NCBI GenBank assembly: GCA_027563935.2 | Contig: JANVAS020000222.1 | Location: forward strand, 3,224,001-3,288,000 | Direction of reading: 5' to 3' | DNA: 64,000 nt | Origin: Costus lasius | Lineage: Eukaryota > Streptophyta > Magnoliopsida > Zingiberales > Costaceae | Notes under the pieces: model-generated | The model's database searches: none | The model's input: only the letters and a program-made list of their open reading frames with translations | What the model was told of the DNA's origin: nothing | Shown here: piece by piece, positions 11,301 through 21,039 of the stretch | Layout of the letters: the number at the start of each line of letters is the position of its first letter | Numbering within the stretch: the first letter of the stretch is position 1 | Program-made: the position numbers and the translations under genes

Positions 11301-12198
11301 AGATTTAGGAGAAGCAGCCTATGTACTAGGTGTGAAGATCTACCGGGATAGATCTAAGAGGCTTCTCGGGCTGTGCCAGAGTACTTACATCGATAAAGTC
11401 CTGGAGAGATTCCATTTAGAGAATTCTAAACGTGGATATCTTCCAGTCAGACATGGTCTGAATCTTTCGAAGAGTCAGTGTCCACAAACACAGACTGAGA
11501 AAGATGAAATGGACAATACGCCTTATGCTTCGGCTATTGGATCCATTATGTATGCGATGTTGTGTACTCGCCCAGACGTCGCTTACGGGTTAAGCGTAAC
11601 CAGTCGATTCCAAAGTAATCCAGGTTTGGCGCACTGGATTGCGGTCAAGAACATTTTAAAATATCTGCGGAGGACCAAAGATATGTTCTTGATATATGGT
11701 GGTCAGGAAGAACTCAGTATAGAGGGATATACTGACGCTTCGTTCCAGTCGGACCAGGATGATTTCCGATCGCAATCAGGCTATGTTTTTAGCTTGAATG
11801 GTGGAGCAGTGGTGTGGAAAAGTTTCAAACAGTCAACTGTTGCTGATTCCACAACAGAAGCCGAGTATGTTGCAGCCTCGGAAGCATCTAAGGAGGCAGT
11901 GTGGATTCGTAAGTTCGTGAGAGAACTTGGTGTCGTTCCTTCGAGTGCAGATCCTTTGGTTATCTTCTGTGATAACACTGGAGCCATCGCACAAGCAAAG
12001 GAACCGCGGTCGCACCAGAAGTCCAAGCACATACAGAGACGGTTTCACTTGATCCGGGAGATCATTGATCGTGGCGAGATCAAAATATGCAAGGTTCATA
12101 CAGATGACAATCTGGCAGACCCACTTACCAAGCCTCTGGCGCAGCAGAAGCATGAGAAGCACTGTAATAATATGGGTTTGAGATTTCTCAACCATTAG
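8314..12198 (+). CDS. Copia B gag-pol polyprotein, intact, 1294 aa
   Basis: It has the same length and domain order as copy A: UBN2-type Gag, zinc knuckle at 240-253, protease D287, integrase D482/D545/E581, RT YVDD at 968-971, and RNase H to the C terminus. All catalytic residues are present and there is no stop or frameshift. I found two base differences from copy A in the ORF: a silent change at 8539 and Val instead of Ala at residue 182 (8858). Copia II has Ala and copia C has Val at that residue, so it is a real family polymorphism. Confidence 0.95.
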   Translation: MSFNVRSLLEREKFAGPNFSDWFGHLKIVLKAERKLYVLETAIPPQPAPNAARAVRDAYEKHVNDSIDVACLMLASMTPPLQRQHEDMSAIEIIANLKMLYAAQARTERYNLTKLFFQSKLAEGSPVGAHVLKMIGHKEALEKLGHTINQELAVDIILQSLPPSFDAFIINFNMNKIDCTPVELLNMLLTTEETLKGKPSTSVLMVPFRNKKKGKKGKAPVKNYSKALKQKVKRSKDNRCFHCGQLGHWKKDCKALQGDKRGSIASGSGIYVTEVMLSSSTISWVLDTACGVHICSNVQELKRRRQVGQHEVDLRVGNGARVAAVAVGDYFISLPSGIVLELNNCYFVPSITKNIISIPALVRKGFAFECKTSKCVLSHDNIVYATGSINNGLYMLDMENSIQNIDNKKAKYADDSTLLWHSRLGHINEKRIKRLHEHGLLGSFSYEEIDTCKACLMGKMTKSPFLHKGQRTSGLLDLIHSDVCGPFSKHARGGYQYFITFTDDFSRYGYVYLIRHKSESFDKFKEFKNEVQNQLGRNIKALRSDRGGEYLSHAFTDYLKECGIISQLTPPGTPQWNGVSERRNRTLLDMVRSMMSQATLPYSFWGFALETAAKVLNRVPSKAVLKTPYELWYGKQPSLTFIRIWGCEAYVKKLASGKLESRSEKCIFVGYPKETKGYYFYDPKENKVFVARTAIFLEKEFLLQEASGREIKLDENPEEGQSSQAQLDEPEPVDQVIEQPEAQISREPRRSGRIRRQPERYDGVYIIDNDEPLTYADAVSGPESARWLEAMRAEMDSMSDNQVWDLVDPPPGVIPIGCKWIFKKKIDMDGNVVTYKGRLVAKGFKQIYGLDYDETFSPVAMFKSIRILFAIAAYYDYEIWQMDVKTAFLNGNLDEDVYMTQPEGFTNPADRHKICKLKKSIYGLKQASRSWNIRFDESISEFGFIKNEDDPCVYKRFSGSVITFLILYVDDILIIGNDIPELHAVKAWLGKCFQMKDLGEAAYVLGVKIYRDRSKRLLGLCQSTYIDKVLERFHLENSKRGYLPVRHGLNLSKSQCPQTQTEKDEMDNTPYASAIGSIMYAMLCTRPDVAYGLSVTSRFQSNPGLAHWIAVKNILKYLRRTKDMFLIYGGQEELSIEGYTDASFQSDQDDFRSQSGYVFSLNGGAVVWKSFKQSTVADSTTEAEYVAASEASKEAVWIRKFVRELGVVPSSADPLVIFCDNTGAIAQAKEPRSHQKSKHIQRRFHLIREIIDRGEIKICKVHTDDNLADPLTKPLAQQKHEKHCNNMGLRFLNH

Positions 12199-12207
12199 AT
12201 TAAGTGC

Positions 12208-12217
12208 AAGTGGGAGA
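12208..12217 (+). other. Polypurine tract of copia B
   Basis: aagtgggaga, one base before the 3' LTR at 12219. Confidence 0.85.
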
Positions 12218-12218
12218 T

Positions 12219-13914
12219 TGTTGGGGTATGCCCTTAAGGCTAATGTTTGAGGCCTTTGGGATTGTAAAAGTATCATGTAATAAACTCTTATGTTTATAAA
12301 AGGCATGGTTATTATTCAGGTTGTTACCTTGTCTGCTGTAATAAGTGTACTTCTGAATAATGTCTCAAAGCTGTTCAGCTAGGCTGACAGGCTATAAGTC
12401 CTTAGTCGAGATATCTTGGTGAACATGAGACAGCCTTGATATGATTGAGACTGATATGAGTGCTAATCTTATAGGATGCTTCGAGCATGGAATAAGATGT
12501 AGACTCATGGGTACATTGGATGTACTGGACAGACCCTACTGGGATATTCCATTGCTTGTCACAATGTGAATGATCCTTGTATGCAGCAAGTGGCACATGT
12601 CCTCTGACTTGAGATCACTTGTGTTTCTGAATGATGATTGTCATTGTCTTGAGGTAGTTCAATATCATTTGAAACATAATGATTATAGACTATCTTGGAT
12701 GGTGAGCTTGAATCAGGTTAGGGCACTAGTGATAGATAAAGGATTGCCGTCTCCTTGTTCAAGGAGTGTGATGTTCTAAAGGGCCCCCCTTATATGAGAT
12801 GATTGAGGAAGTGTATGGCCATACCCAGATGACTATGTGCATCTGATCTAATCATGCTCATCGTATTGGAGTTACAAGCTTGACCCGCTTGTCCAATAAG
12901 AACATCCAGTGGCAAAGGACACATGTATGCCTTGTGAATTGAGTCACACTTGTGCCATGGTTTGGGTGTAGTCTTGGAAGACTTTTTCCTTTATATCGGG
13001 AGACAGTGATGTGTTGCTAGATACCCCTCACTGGTCGTGATAACGAAAGTTATCGTTACCGACATTTAAAGGAAACCCTTAGGGTCGCACAATTTGGTGA
13101 TATGGCTTGCTTAAGTCAGATCGTGTGGACTGAATTGTTTCGGTTCAGTTTAAAGGGATTTAATCTCTGATTGTAAGTGAGATCTGGTCTGATCATGTTT
13201 GATTGATTAGGGCTTGAGATCGGTAAGCTTCGATCGAGAGAGATGATGCTAGATCGGTGAGATCAAGAGCATCATGAGATGAACGGTTAGATTGGAAACC
13301 TTAGGGTTTGGTTGATCTAGACCGATTTGGCTTGGGCCGGTTTGGTTTGGCTTTTGGTCCAAACACATTTGCTTTGAACCGGTTCAAGGGCTTGAACGCA
13401 TGGTTCATTGTTTAAGGCGTTTTGTGGAGTTTAAGATCGGTTTAGAGATCTTGAACGCATGGCTTAATGTTTTTCCTAATTTGGAAAGTCATAAGCGCAT
13501 GTCTCCTTGAACGCAAATGACAAGTGAACGCTCCATTTTCACTCTCGGCCTTCGCTTGCTCTCGTGACGAGACATTGGTGAAGGAGACGACATCTTGGAG
13601 AAAGGATCGGCCAAGCAAAGAAGTCTTCATCTCTTTCCTATACTCGATCAAAGACATCTTGGCATTCTTGCTAGCACAAGAGGTGCGCAAGTGAGGAGTC
13701 TTCATCACCTTTGTGTGTGAACTTTCGGAGGAGATCAAGTTTGCTCTCTTCTTCCAAGCCGACCTCCAACCTTATGGCTATGGTATAGATCTCAACTCAT
13801 AGCTTCATGTTGATTATATAGTTCATATGCGATCTACTTGAAGCCCTTTTTCCGCTATGCATGCTAGATGCGCATGTTTAGGGTTTCAACCCCTAATGTT
13901 TAGGGTTTCCTTCA
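12219..13914 (+). repeat. 3' LTR of copia B (1696 bp)
   Basis: It starts TGTTGGGG and ends CCTTCA. The match to 4766-6461 stops exactly at 13914, where the sequence changes from PBS to unrelated DNA, which fixes the element end. Terminal hairpin at 13888-13907. Confidence 0.93.
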
Positions 13915-14531
13915 GCTTCTTGCGCCACCATGCAAGGTGCGCAAGCAAGCAAGCATGCGCCTATCTTCAGGTGATGTGCGCCATCCTAATCTTCATCTTA
14001 ATTAAAAGCAAAAAGAAAAGTGGCACGCAGGCCTCACAATAGTACATCACAGGCATGCAAAGGGGCTTGACTAATGATCACAACACCATGCACAATCAAG
14101 GCATTACTCATGCAATTCTACATGCTCATGAAAAACATAAAATTTCAAATTTTACTTTTTCATAAAACCATTTTCTTTTTCTCGTCTTCTTCTCACAAAT
14201 CTTTTAGTTATTTGCAATTAATTTTCATGATGATTTCAAATATCCTCTCGGCTGGTAATTTTGTCAGATCAAGAGACCCAGCCAGTCCGAAGACACAATG
14301 CCCGTCCTACTTGACAAAACCATGTGCGCCTTTGATCTTTAAACCATGCAAGAAAAATAACCCAAAAATCCAAAAGAGATTGAAAAGGTGATAGAAACAA
14401 GAAACCCTAATTTTTCCTACTTTTATAAAAAACGTTTGCCATGAAATTTGCAATTTTCAAAAATTGAAATATGGCATGTGAGCATGAAAAATATGAAAAG
14501 CATGAAAAACATCGTTCGAGTTTCGCAAGTT

Positions 14532-14543
14532 GCTCTAATACCA
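14532..14543 (-). other. Primer-binding site of element E
   Basis: On the minus strand this reads TGGTATTAGAGC, the initiator-Met PBS with one change (C to T). It lies one base inside the LTR edge at 14545. Confidence 0.8.
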
Positions 14544-15065
14544 CTGTTGGGAAACCCCGGGGATATTTTACAAATTTTCAGAGATGCAAACACGTTGCGC
14601 AGCGGAAGAATACCCCCCGAAACAGGCTAGTCCCAAAAACCCAGTGAAGATTGCATGCGAAAGAGTCGACACGATGAGATAGAAAGTACCTTTATTTAGG
14701 TGAGACCGATGTCGTAGTAGGCGCCCAAGCGTGCACCCTCTGTAGTCTCACACACACGAATGCCTCGAGTTCTCTTCTTCCACGCCCGGTGGTAGCCTCG
14801 GGAAGAAGATCCAAGCCTTGTGCTTATTCCTCTAGCCTTGCGCCACCTCCAAGGTGTATGCGCCAAGAGGAAGATGAGGAGAAGGAAGTCGCCAAACACC
14901 ACCAAGTTCCTCACGCCAAGAGGAAGGGAAGAAGGCATGTTGCGGCTAGGGTTGGATGGAAGAATTGCGCCATTAGCCTTTTGCTCTCGCCCTCAAGAAC
15001 TCGCCCTCAATTTTGATCACGCCTCAAGGAGAGATTAGTATCATGAGGGGAGGCGTCTATGGCTC

Positions 15066-15073
15066 TATTTATA
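15066..15073 (-). promoter_or_regulatory. TATA box of element E LTR
   Basis: The minus strand reads ctctaTAAATAgag, a strong plant TATA consensus (TATAAATA), inside the LTR and in the orientation of element E. Transcription would start about 30 bases downstream, near 15035. Confidence 0.6.
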
Positions 15074-15139
15074 GAGAAAGAGGCGTATGTGGCCACAATT
15101 CAATTTGAGTGGGCGGCTAGGAGAGGATTTAGGAGTTTA

Positions 15140-15450
15140 ATTATTTTAGGAATTAACCGAGTCCTAATCCAATTAGGACTCTAATTAATTGTTTAAATAA
15201 TTAAATCCTAATCTAATTAGGATTCTAATTAATCATGATCAGTCCTAATCTAATTAGGACTCAAGTGGGCGACTTGATCAAGGTTCAAATTAAATTTTGA
15301 ATCAAGTCCTAATCCAATTAGGACTCTAATTATTTATATAATTAATTAAATCCTAAACCAATTAGGACTCTAATTAATTGAAATAAATCAGCCCATTTAA
15401 TCCCACAAAAATAGGACTCTAATTAATTAATTAATTAGCCCCTATTTTAT
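15140..15450. repeat. AT-rich palindromic repeat block in element E LTR
   Basis: The unit TCCTAATCTAATTAGGACTC and close variants occur about six times, separated by taattaatt-type spacers. Each core (TCCTAAT...ATTAGGA) is self-complementary, so every unit can form a short stem. Confidence 0.75.
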
Positions 15451-16632
15451 CATGATTAATTAAACTCACATGAGGTATAGGCGCTAACCCTAGTCTAACT
15501 AGGGTTAAGCATGCGCCATCTCTTTTCTTCTCCTTAAGCCCATTAAGCCCAACTTTTCAATGGGCCCAGCCCAATGTCCATTATGCATGTTAACCAAGCC
15601 CATGGATCCAATCCAATTTAACCCTAGGTCAAATTGGGCTAACCATGGTTAATATGCCATAAATGGAAGTTGGCTCCAACAAATCTCTTCCATCTCATCA
15701 GGCCCATTGGCGTTGATGAAATCTCTAGAATAGATCCGAGTTATCCAATAACTCGATCATAAGGCTTCCCGATCAATACGAGAACTAGAGTATCAAGGTG
15801 TGCGACCCTGTAGGTTCCTCTGATGTTGGCAGTGCTGACCCATGGTCACCACAAGCAGTGAGTGGCACCTAGCAGTGCATCGCTGCTACCCAAGTCATCG
15901 GAATGGATATCGACATCGACATCCCCATCATCGCAACCAGGTACAGATGCATTACAGTCTCTTTGCCGAACTGATATCCGATTGGCCAAGTGTGTCACCA
16001 CTTGTTTCTATCCAATCTCATGGCTATGACTAAATCAGGTCTAACCTGGGTATGGCCATACATTTTCAGTCATAGAACCAAAGAGGAGCTCCATGGATAT
16101 CATGCTTCCCTTAGGAAGGGGCAAATCCTATGTCTGTGCATTGACCTTCTCATATGGGTCGTGACATGCCCAATGACAACTGTTATTACCTCCCAACTAT
16201 GGCAAGGTGTTAGGTTGTATCAAAGCATATCTCTAACCACATAGAATGGTCAATGACCTCAAGTCAAGGGATCAATGCATCTCCTATCACTTGTGAGGAT
16301 AACTCGTGACACCAAGTCATTGCCTCACAGCAGGTCGGTCCAGTATATCTACCACTGATATACCCATATGCCTGCGTTAGCACCTCGTGCCTAACCAGCC
16401 CATATACCAGTCTTACAAGTACCATAGCTGTCCCATATCCACTAAGGTACATTGACTAGGGATAATAGTTTGAGCACAGATCCAATCTGTCTCCTGGGAC
16501 ATTATCATATAAGTACATGTTCGCAGATGTGAACATATAATGATAACGACAATGTCAGTATGATATAAATATCAATGTCAAGTAGTACAAGTAACGGACC
16601 AGAATTAGGTCCTTAGGGCATATACACCAACA

Positions 16633-17121
16633 CTTTTTGTATGCACAGGATCTTGATGGAAGAGGAACACAAGCCACATGCATATTTTCAAAGGAGACTT
16701 AACCCCTCTATGAAAGAAGTTGTGAAGAAGGAGGTTCTGAAATTACTTGATGCAGGTATTATCTATCCTATCTCTAACAGTAAATGGGTAACTCATGTAC
16801 ATTGTGTTCCTAAGAAAAGAGGGGTGACTGTCATGAAAAACAAAGACAATGGATTAATTCCTATTAGAACAGTAACTAGTTGGCGCATGTGCATAGATTA
16901 TAGAAAATTGAATGCTGCTACTAGGAAAGACCACTTTCTCTTACCTTTTATTGATCAGATGGTTGAAAGGCTTGCAAACCATTCTCCCTTTTGTTTCTTA
17001 GATAGATAGTCTAGGTTTTTCCAAATTCATATACATCCTGATGACCAAGATAAGACCAGTTTTACTTGCCCGTATGGTACTTTTGGATATAGGAGAATGC
17101 CTTTTGGTTTATGTAATGCAC
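16633..17121 (+). pseudogene. Gypsy H piece 1: RT N-terminal part (Athila/Tat type)
   Basis: The ORF at 16641-17009 (122 aa) encodes the start of a Ty3/gypsy reverse transcriptase, with the motifs YPISNSKWV, RMCIDYRKLN and LPFIDQM. It then hits TAG at 17007-17009 where the family has the FLDGYSG motif (here FLDR-stop). The frame resumes beyond the stop (CPYGTFGYRRMPFGL) up to 17121, where G-minus is inserted. Reading resumes at 51068 in the same frame. The motif style fits the Athila/Tat branch. Stops and shifts show an old, dead copy. Confidence 0.85.
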
Positions 17122-18757
17122 TGTTGTGTCCGCAAGTGCACGAATATCGATCCCACAGTGACCTACGTGCTAAGTACCAAATAGTTGTATTCTTACTAGC
17201 TAAGCAATCGATTATAATGCAAATAAATGATAGGAATAGTATAAAGATAAACAGAGAGAGAAACTGGGACTAGGGTTTCATCCGCTTTAATTTCTATGAC
17301 TAGATATAAATAAAAGGTTGTCAGTCTAATTTCATTATGATAAAGATATAATTTACTTCATAAAAGGATTATCTCACTTTCGTGCAGACAATCATGTAGG
17401 GACCAATCCTCGCTTTCGCGCAAGATCTATCCCAACGCTGAAAATAAGTAAATCATCAAACAAAGAACTCAAGGATCACTTTCGTGCATCCGAGTCTCAA
17501 CACAGGTTCTACTTATGGTTTTTCAACGTTCTGATCCTTGCTTTCGCACAAGATCTTCCCGTTTGACAAAATAACTCAATCCTAGATTCTTTTTTATCAA
17601 ACATGGCAATTATTATTCTAAAATCAGGAAATAAGAACTAACCTAATTTCTTACACTGAGTTCCTGTTATTCAATTTTAGGGTTTCAAGTTCTCAAGCAA
17701 GTCACTTTTTAGTCTATTGCGAGAACTCTAGAATCATGCATGATAATAAGAAAACTATGGAGAATCATAGAGCAATCTATCACATAAGTAAAATCATCAT
17801 AATAAAACTATTCTGATGAAAATAAAAGTTATCTAGTCATAAGAAATCAAAGTGAATTACTCTCCCATGTCCCAAAATATGATTAAGCTAGCATGCAAGA
17901 GAAAATACAATCAACCATAGTATCAAAGTGTCAGAAATCAAAGAAGAAGGAGAAATAACGTTACAATAATGAAAATTACAGCTGTAATTTTGGTTGAAAA
18001 CTTGCTGTGAACAGTGCCCGCGACCCTTCTTTCTTTGATTTCTCCTCCAGTCGAGATCCTTTCACTTTGAAACTTCTATGATGTCCTCCCCTCCTCCAAG
18101 CGAAGCTTCAGTGTAAAATTCACGGCCTGAGGTGACCTCCACACCTCTTAGCGCATGGCCGAACCTGAGAGATGCCTCTGTTGATTGCTCCCTGAATTGT
18201 TCATAAAAATTAGGGCTTTTTCTCTCTTTATCTTCTCCTCATTGAGACGAGTTCGCTGCTTCTTTTGGATCTGAATTTTGAGGTCTGGATCTCCAGAAAT
18301 CGTCCGCGCAAGAATCGGGCCCGGAAAAATCGCGTGTCCAGGTTGTAATTACGGCCTTAAAAAGCATTACAGTAGTGCCGTAATTTGGTTATGTGAATTC
18401 TAGGTCAAAATTATAGTACCCTAATATGAATTACGGCACTGCCGTAATTTATGGGCAGAAAATTATGGTACCATAATTTCCATTACACCCGGGGGTGTAA
18501 TTTTTTAAACTTGCTCCGATTTGCATGAAAATTGGCGGGCGGCTTCGTTTCGACATCTGGAATCTATTCGTGCGCTCAAATCCTTCAAAATCCAACAAAA
18601 TATAGCACTTTTTACCTAAAAATTATGAAAAATAAGAAATGGTGTAGATTCCGCAATATTTGACAAATAAGGCTTAAAAATAAGCAAAAGATCATAATTA
18701 TGACACAAAAAGATATATAAAATAGCATGAAATTTACTATAAATTTCGGTGTCATCA
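17122..18757 (-). repeat. 3' LTR of G-minus (1636 bp)
   Basis: The plus strand runs TGTTGTGTCCGC to GGTGTCATCA. It matches 49402-51062 in direct orientation and both G-plus LTRs in inverted orientation. It contains tcactttcgtgc repeats at about 17375-17550 and GCCGTAA palindromes at about 18340-18510. The 27 bp to its right (18758-18784) are the G-minus end region and the G-plus TSD. Confidence 0.88.
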
Positions 18758-18784
18758 AATACATAAGGCTCAAACTTTGTTTGT

Positions 18785-20751
18785 TGATAACACCAAAATA
18801 TATAGTATGTTTTGTATCATTTTATATATCTTTTCATGCTAAATTGAAGATCTTTTGTTTATTTTTATGCTAAATTTATCGAATATTGCAAAATCTACTT
18901 CTATTTTGGTTTTTCATGATTTTTAGGAAAAAAGGCACTATTTTGAGGCATTTTCAAGCAAAATCGAATACATGGAAGAGTTACCATCATCAAGAAGATA
19001 TCACCTGACAAATTTCATGCAAATCGAAGCAACTGACCAAAATATGAAGATTTTGTGTAAAATACGGCACTACCATAATACTTAACATTGCCGTATTTTG
19101 GAGCGCATTCAGAACAAAGTTAATCGCTGAAATTACGGCACTGCCGTAAACCATTTTATGGGCCGTATTTGCCAGAGATTTTGGACCAGAGAACTCGACT
19201 GAAATTATTACACCGCCGTAATATGTTTCACGGGCTGTAATTTTGACTCAAGGTTTACTGAACTAAAATACGGCACTGCCATAAAATAAAACACGGCCGT
19301 ATTTTCTACCTGGACGAGCGACATTTTCGGGCCCGATTCTTGCGTGGACCATATCTTTTGATCCAGATGTCCAAATTGAGATCTGAAAGATGTTGCGGAC
19401 TCATCTTAAAGAGGAGAGGATAACTAAGTGAAAGCCCCAATTTTTATCGAGAATAAAGGGAGCAATCGACAGAGAGGCGTTTAGGGTTCGTCCTCACGCC
19501 GCTTGACGTGGAGGCCATCTCAAGCTATGATTTTTATACAGAAGCTCCGCCTGGAGGAGACGACGACACCCTAGAAGTTTTAGAGCAAAAGGAGTTCGAT
19601 TGGAGGAGGAATCAATGAAAGAAAGGCTCGGGCACTGTTCATAGCGAGTTTTCTTTGCAAAATATGGCTGTAATTTATATCACAGCCTTGGTGTATTTTC
19701 TTAAACCCTCTTCTTCATTGATTTCTGGCACTTGATACTATTGCTTGTTGTATTTCTTCTTCCATGCAAGCTTAAACATATTTGGCACATGGGGTGAAAT
19801 CCCCTTTGATTTCTTAATGATTAGATAACTTTTTATCTTCGTCAGAATAGTTTTATGATGATAATTTTACTTATGTGAATAATTGCACTTTGATTCTCCA
19901 TAGATTGATGTTATTATTCATGTTTTAGAGTTCTCACAATAAGGACCGAAAGGTGACTTGCTTGAGAACTTGTAACCCTAGAATTGCATGTTAGGAACTT
20001 TCCGTAAGAAATTAGGTTAGTTCTTAATTATTTGATTTTAGTGATCTTATTGCCATGATAGATAATTTGAATCTAGGATTGAGTTATTATGTCAAACGTG
20101 GAGATCTTGCACGAAAGTGAGGATCGGAACGTTGGAGAACCATAAGTAGAACTTGTGTTGAGTCTCGGATGCACGAAAGTGATCATTGAGATTCTACTCG
20201 AGACAATCAACTTAGAATTCGGATGCACGAAAGTGATATTTGAGTTCTTTGATTGATGATTTACTTATCTTTAGCATTGGGATAGATCTAGCGCAAAAGT
20301 GAGGATTGATCCCTGCATGATTGTCTGCCCGAAAGTGAGATGATCCCTTTATGAAGTAAATTAAGTCTTTATCATGATAAGATTAGTCTGATGACCTTTT
20401 TTTTATGTCAAGTCATTGAAATTAAGGTGGATGAAACCCTAGTCCCAGTTTATCTCTCTATTTATCTTTACAATCTTTCTATTATTTACTTGCATCATAT
20501 TCGATTTGCTTTGCTAGTAAGAAAATAATTATTTGGTACTTAACAATAAGGTCTCTATGGGTTCGATATCTATTTTATTACTTCGAGTATCCGTGTACTT
20601 GCAGACACTACAAATTTAGGGACGATAAGTTTTTGGAGCCGTGTTAGGGAGTGACAAAAGTCCCTGTACGCCAACACTTAGGTTTTGGCCGCGACACCTG
20701 AAATAAGTCTACCTACTTGTATTTATAAGTGTGTCCTTTCGGATCACAACA
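18785..20751 (+). repeat. 5' LTR of G-plus (1967 bp)
   Basis: It runs from TGATAACACC to ATCACAACA. The partner at 44366-46333 (1968 bp) differs at many sites, more than the D LTR pair, so G-plus is older than D. Palindromic GCCGTAA units are at about 19060-19310 and the gcacgaaagtga repeats at 20109-20340. It has an extra segment of about 150 bp near 20620-20751 (tttggccgcgacacctgaaa...) that is missing from the G-minus LTRs. Confidence 0.88.
20109..20340 (+). repeat. Dispersed gcacgaaagtga repeats in the G LTR
   Basis: Three exact copies of gcacgaaagtga (20109, 20171, 20225) and two variants (gcgcaaaagtga near 20291, gcccgaaagtgag near 20327) lie 38-66 bp apart. The same array occurs in the 3' LTR (about 45687-45920) and, inverted, in both G-minus LTRs. 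It may be a protein-binding cluster; that is inference. Confidence 0.75.
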
Positions 20752-20757
20752 AGTTTT

Positions 20758-20838
20758 TGGCGCCGTTGCCGGGGATTAGTCCAAGGTACACGCCAAACAA
20801 CTTGGGATACAACAAGTTTTTGGCGCCGTTGCCGGGGA
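20758..20838 (+). other. Two tRNA-Asp primer-binding sites of G-plus
   Basis: TGGCGCCGTTGCCGGGGA occurs twice, at 20758-20775 and 20821-20838. Each copy is preceded by caacaagttttt. The sequence is complementary to the 3' end of plant tRNA-Asp. Only the first is next to the LTR end at 20751. G-minus has a single copy. Confidence 0.85.
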
Positions 20839-21039
20839 CCTTAGTTTTGTTAATCTCAAAATAGTTGTTAGTGTTGATAGACTAAGTTTTATTTATCTTA
20901 GATTTAACTTTGTTTTCTATTTTTGCAACTTTTGGATTTTCACAAGTTGTGACAGAATTGTGATTTCTGAAATTTGTGAATTTGCTTGTGTTTATTATTT
21001 TCTATTTTTTTCTATATTCTGAAAAAAAAATTTGATTGA

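Larger units (their letters stand above)
4766..13914 (+). mobile_element. Ty1/copia element B, right member of the tandem pair, complete
   Basis: It has both LTRs (4766-6461 and 12219-13914), a PBS, a leader of about 1.8 kb, an intact ORF and a polypurine tract, in all 9149 bp. The right end (TTTCCTTCA) abuts unrelated DNA at 13915, which is the leader of the minus-strand element E. The five bases after it, gcttc, should recur left of the first LTR, outside the window, if the array moved in as one unit or grew from a single insertion. Confidence 0.93.
13915..16632 (-). mobile_element. Copia element E, minus strand: leader piece, PBS and 5' LTR
   Basis: Read on the minus strand, a 2.09-kb LTR (16632 to 14545) is followed by a PBS (14543-14532) and about 600 bp of leader, which is cut at 13915 by the A/B array. 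The minus-strand LTR start TGTTGGTGTATATGCCC resembles the A/B family, but the rest differs, so this is a second copia family. Five bases beyond its outer end, cttttt at 16633 onward belongs to gypsy H; the matching TSD copy would lie left of the window. No coding part of E is visible. The ORFs at 13857-14042 and 14074-14391 show no recognisable domain. Confidence 0.8.
14545..16632 (-). repeat. 5' LTR of copia element E (2088 bp)
   Basis: On the plus strand it runs from TGTTGGGAAACCCC to TACACCAACA. It contains a clean TATA box on the minus strand (15066-15073), which places about 1.56 kb of U3 upstream, and an AT-rich block of palindromic repeats at about 15140-15450. No second copy is in the window. 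Confidence 0.82.

Noticed and set aside
1..14000. A/B duplication as pure assembly error
   Set aside because: At least three base differences exist between the copies and one is a family-wide polymorphism, so two real copies are more likely. Not fully excluded without reads.
14074..14391. 105-aa ORF in the leader of E
   Set aside because: It is on the strand opposite to the element, with no domain and no homologue in the window.
17122..20751. One element with inverted ends (for example a foldback transposon)
   Set aside because: Each half has its own TG...CA ends, separate partners far away and its own TSD, so it is two LTR elements in opposite orientation.
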